A DNA stretch of 6,748 bases from an uncultured Lachnospiraceae bacterium (GTDB taxonomy: Bacteria; Bacillota; Clostridia; Lachnospirales; Lachnospiraceae). Below are positions 5,637 through 6,748 of the stretch, piece after piece. Below the pieces are notes generated by a model that worked only from the letters and a program-made list of their open reading frames with translations, was not told where the DNA came from and made no database searches. Made by a program: the position numbers and the translations under genes. The stretch lies in NCBI GenBank assembly GCA_905193085.1, contig CAJJNI010000137.1, positions 1-6,748 of the forward strand. Direction: 5' to 3'. Positions within the stretch are counted from its first letter, which is position 1. Each line of letters begins with the position of its first letter.

Positions 5637-6707
5637 ATGAACCTGTCAAATCGTCTTGAGTTATCCTATTATAAAGAAATAGCTGTTATTAATGAACCTC
5701 ATAACATTTATCTGGTCCAGCATCAGGAAAGCAAGAAAGTCTATATTAAAAAAATTCTTTTCATTTACAATCGTAAAGTTTATGAAAAATTATACCAAAA
5801 TCCTATCCCGGGAATTCCAAAAATACTTGCCCTTTATGAAGAAGATTCCCACTTAATATTAATAGAAGAATATATATCAGGCCGCACATTAGAGGACATT
5901 ATTAAGTCCCACGACCTCACATCACAATACATTATCCAATATACAGAAGAACTTTGCAACATATTAAAAAAACTGCATGCATTCTGTCCGCCAATTATTC
6001 ACAGAGATATAAAACCATCAAATATCATTGTTACAAGCAGCAATCATATCGTTTTAATAGACTTTAACGCTGCAAAGGAATATTCTGAAATTGAATCTTC
6101 TGACACTGTTTTACTTGGTACAAAAGGCTATGCGGCTCCTGAACAATATGGTTTTGGCTCTTCATCTTTGCAGACAGACATTTATGCTATGGGAATTTTG
6201 TTAAAAGAAATGGCAGCATCTCTTGTCAATTCCACAGACCAGTTTGATTATGCCATCGCAAAATGTACGCAGTTAAACCCGAAAGACCGTTTTATAAATG
6301 TAGAAGAGTTAAAAAACAACCTTATTCCACAAAATTCAGCCCACAGTCAATTACCGGCAAAACAACAGACACCAAACTATATTCCACCAGGATACCGCTC
6401 AAAAACTCCCTGGAAAATGATTTTTGCAAGTTTTATGTATGTATGCCTCGCCTCATTCTTTTTTACCTTAAACTTTCCAAAAGCACACGGTGCTTTATTA
6501 TGGGTAGAGCGTCTTTTCTGTTTTTTAATGGCACTTGCAATAATTGCCGGAAGCTTTAATTATCTGTATATCCAGGATTCTATTCCTCTTTGCAGAAGCA
6601 AAAATAAGTTTTTGCATTATATTGGCATAATCATACTTGATACAATTTTGGTACTTTTATTGTTTATTATGTTATGTCTTATAGAATCGACTTTTTTTCC
6701 TTCATAA
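5637..6707 (+). CDS. Membrane-tethered Ser/Thr protein kinase with DFN motif
   Basis: This is a Hanks-type (eukaryotic-like) Ser/Thr kinase of 356 aa. The kinase domain spans about 10-230: ATP-binding Lys38 (VYIKKI), likely helix-C Glu50, catalytic loop HRDIKPSN (122-129; Asp124, Lys126, Asn129), metal-binding DFN (142-144) in place of DFG, activation segment LGTKGYAAPEQYG (160-172) and DIYAMG (181-186). The Gly-rich loop is degenerate (IAVINEPHNIYLV). A polar linker (about 231-258) leads to three hydrophobic segments (about 260-280, 288-310, 328-349). The kinase should thus face the cytoplasm, with almost no extracellular part and none of the PASTA repeats of PknB/PrkC. Catalytic residues are retained, so activity is expected. 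The start has AAGGAAGGA 8 nt upstream. It is divergent from the HTH and MutS-family pair; partners and substrates are unknown. Confidence 0.93.
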   Translation: MNLSNRLELSYYKEIAVINEPHNIYLVQHQESKKVYIKKILFIYNRKVYEKLYQNPIPGIPKILALYEEDSHLILIEEYISGRTLEDIIKSHDLTSQYIIQYTEELCNILKKLHAFCPPIIHRDIKPSNIIVTSSNHIVLIDFNAAKEYSEIESSDTVLLGTKGYAAPEQYGFGSSSLQTDIYAMGILLKEMAASLVNSTDQFDYAIAKCTQLNPKDRFINVEELKNNLIPQNSAHSQLPAKQQTPNYIPPGYRSKTPWKMIFASFMYVCLASFFFTLNFPKAHGALLWVERLFCFLMALAIIAGSFNYLYIQDSIPLCRSKNKFLHYIGIIILDTILVLLLFIMLCLIESTFFPS

Positions 6708-6748
6708 ACAATATACATAAAAAAAGCATTTACCGTTGCCCCCAAAGC

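Noticed and set aside
5372..5659. Plus-strand open frame over the HTH gene and the divergent spacer
   Set aside because: It overlaps the HTH gene antisense and runs over the kinase ribosome site and start in a different frame.
6263..6559. 98-codon open frame inside the kinase gene
   Set aside because: Out-of-frame shadow of the kinase's linker and membrane segments, without its own ribosome site.
6708..6748. Terminator after the kinase gene
   Set aside because: Only a 7-A run followed by gc is visible; any pairing arm would lie beyond the window.
1..6748. CRISPR arrays, tRNA or rRNA genes, insertion sequences
   Set aside because: No regularly spaced repeats, no cloverleaf or rRNA-like sequence, and no transposase or terminal repeats were found on reading both strands.

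Overview
The window is AT-rich, with strong AGGAGG-type ribosome sites, short intergenic gaps and sigma-A-like promoters. It codes for a PrpR/Fis-type regulator, a YajO-like aldo/keto reductase, a zinc-ribbon/DUF4234 protein and a membrane-tailed Ser/Thr kinase. Together these point to a low-GC Firmicute, most likely a gut Clostridia of the Lachnospiraceae type. The taxonomy is inferred from gene style; there is no rRNA or other marker here.

Left part (1-1898): the 3' end of a sigma-54-activator-like regulator enters from the left edge. Its AAA+ domain is degenerate (no GAFTGA loop, no acidic Walker B residues) but its Fis-type DNA-binding helices are intact. It converges on, and overlaps by 23 bp, an aldo/keto reductase gene on the minus strand. 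No terminator is visible between them.

Middle (1899-3269): a 236-bp divergent spacer holds a near-consensus promoter (TTGACA-17-TACAAT) reading right into a two-gene operon. The first gene is a small DUF2752 membrane protein with a CxxCG motif. The second is a zinc-ribbon protein with duplicated DUF4234-like membrane segments. The operon ends in a long imperfect hairpin and then a strong, apparently bidirectional terminator.

Gene-poor stretch (3162-3485, 324 bp): its left third is that hairpin and terminator. The right part, read on the minus strand, carries what looks like a decayed coding remnant containing a beta-propeller-like LWVGTNDNG motif.

Right part (3486-6748): a minus-strand pair, a small HTH protein followed by a membrane-anchored MutS-family ATPase without mismatch-recognition domains, diverges across 59 bp from a membrane-tethered Ser/Thr kinase with a DFN motif in place of DFG. 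The compact divergent layout suggests a signalling or stress-response module of unknown function; this functional link is inference. The last 41 bp after the kinase stop hold only a 7-A run (6719-6725), which may be the left arm of a terminator cut by the window edge.
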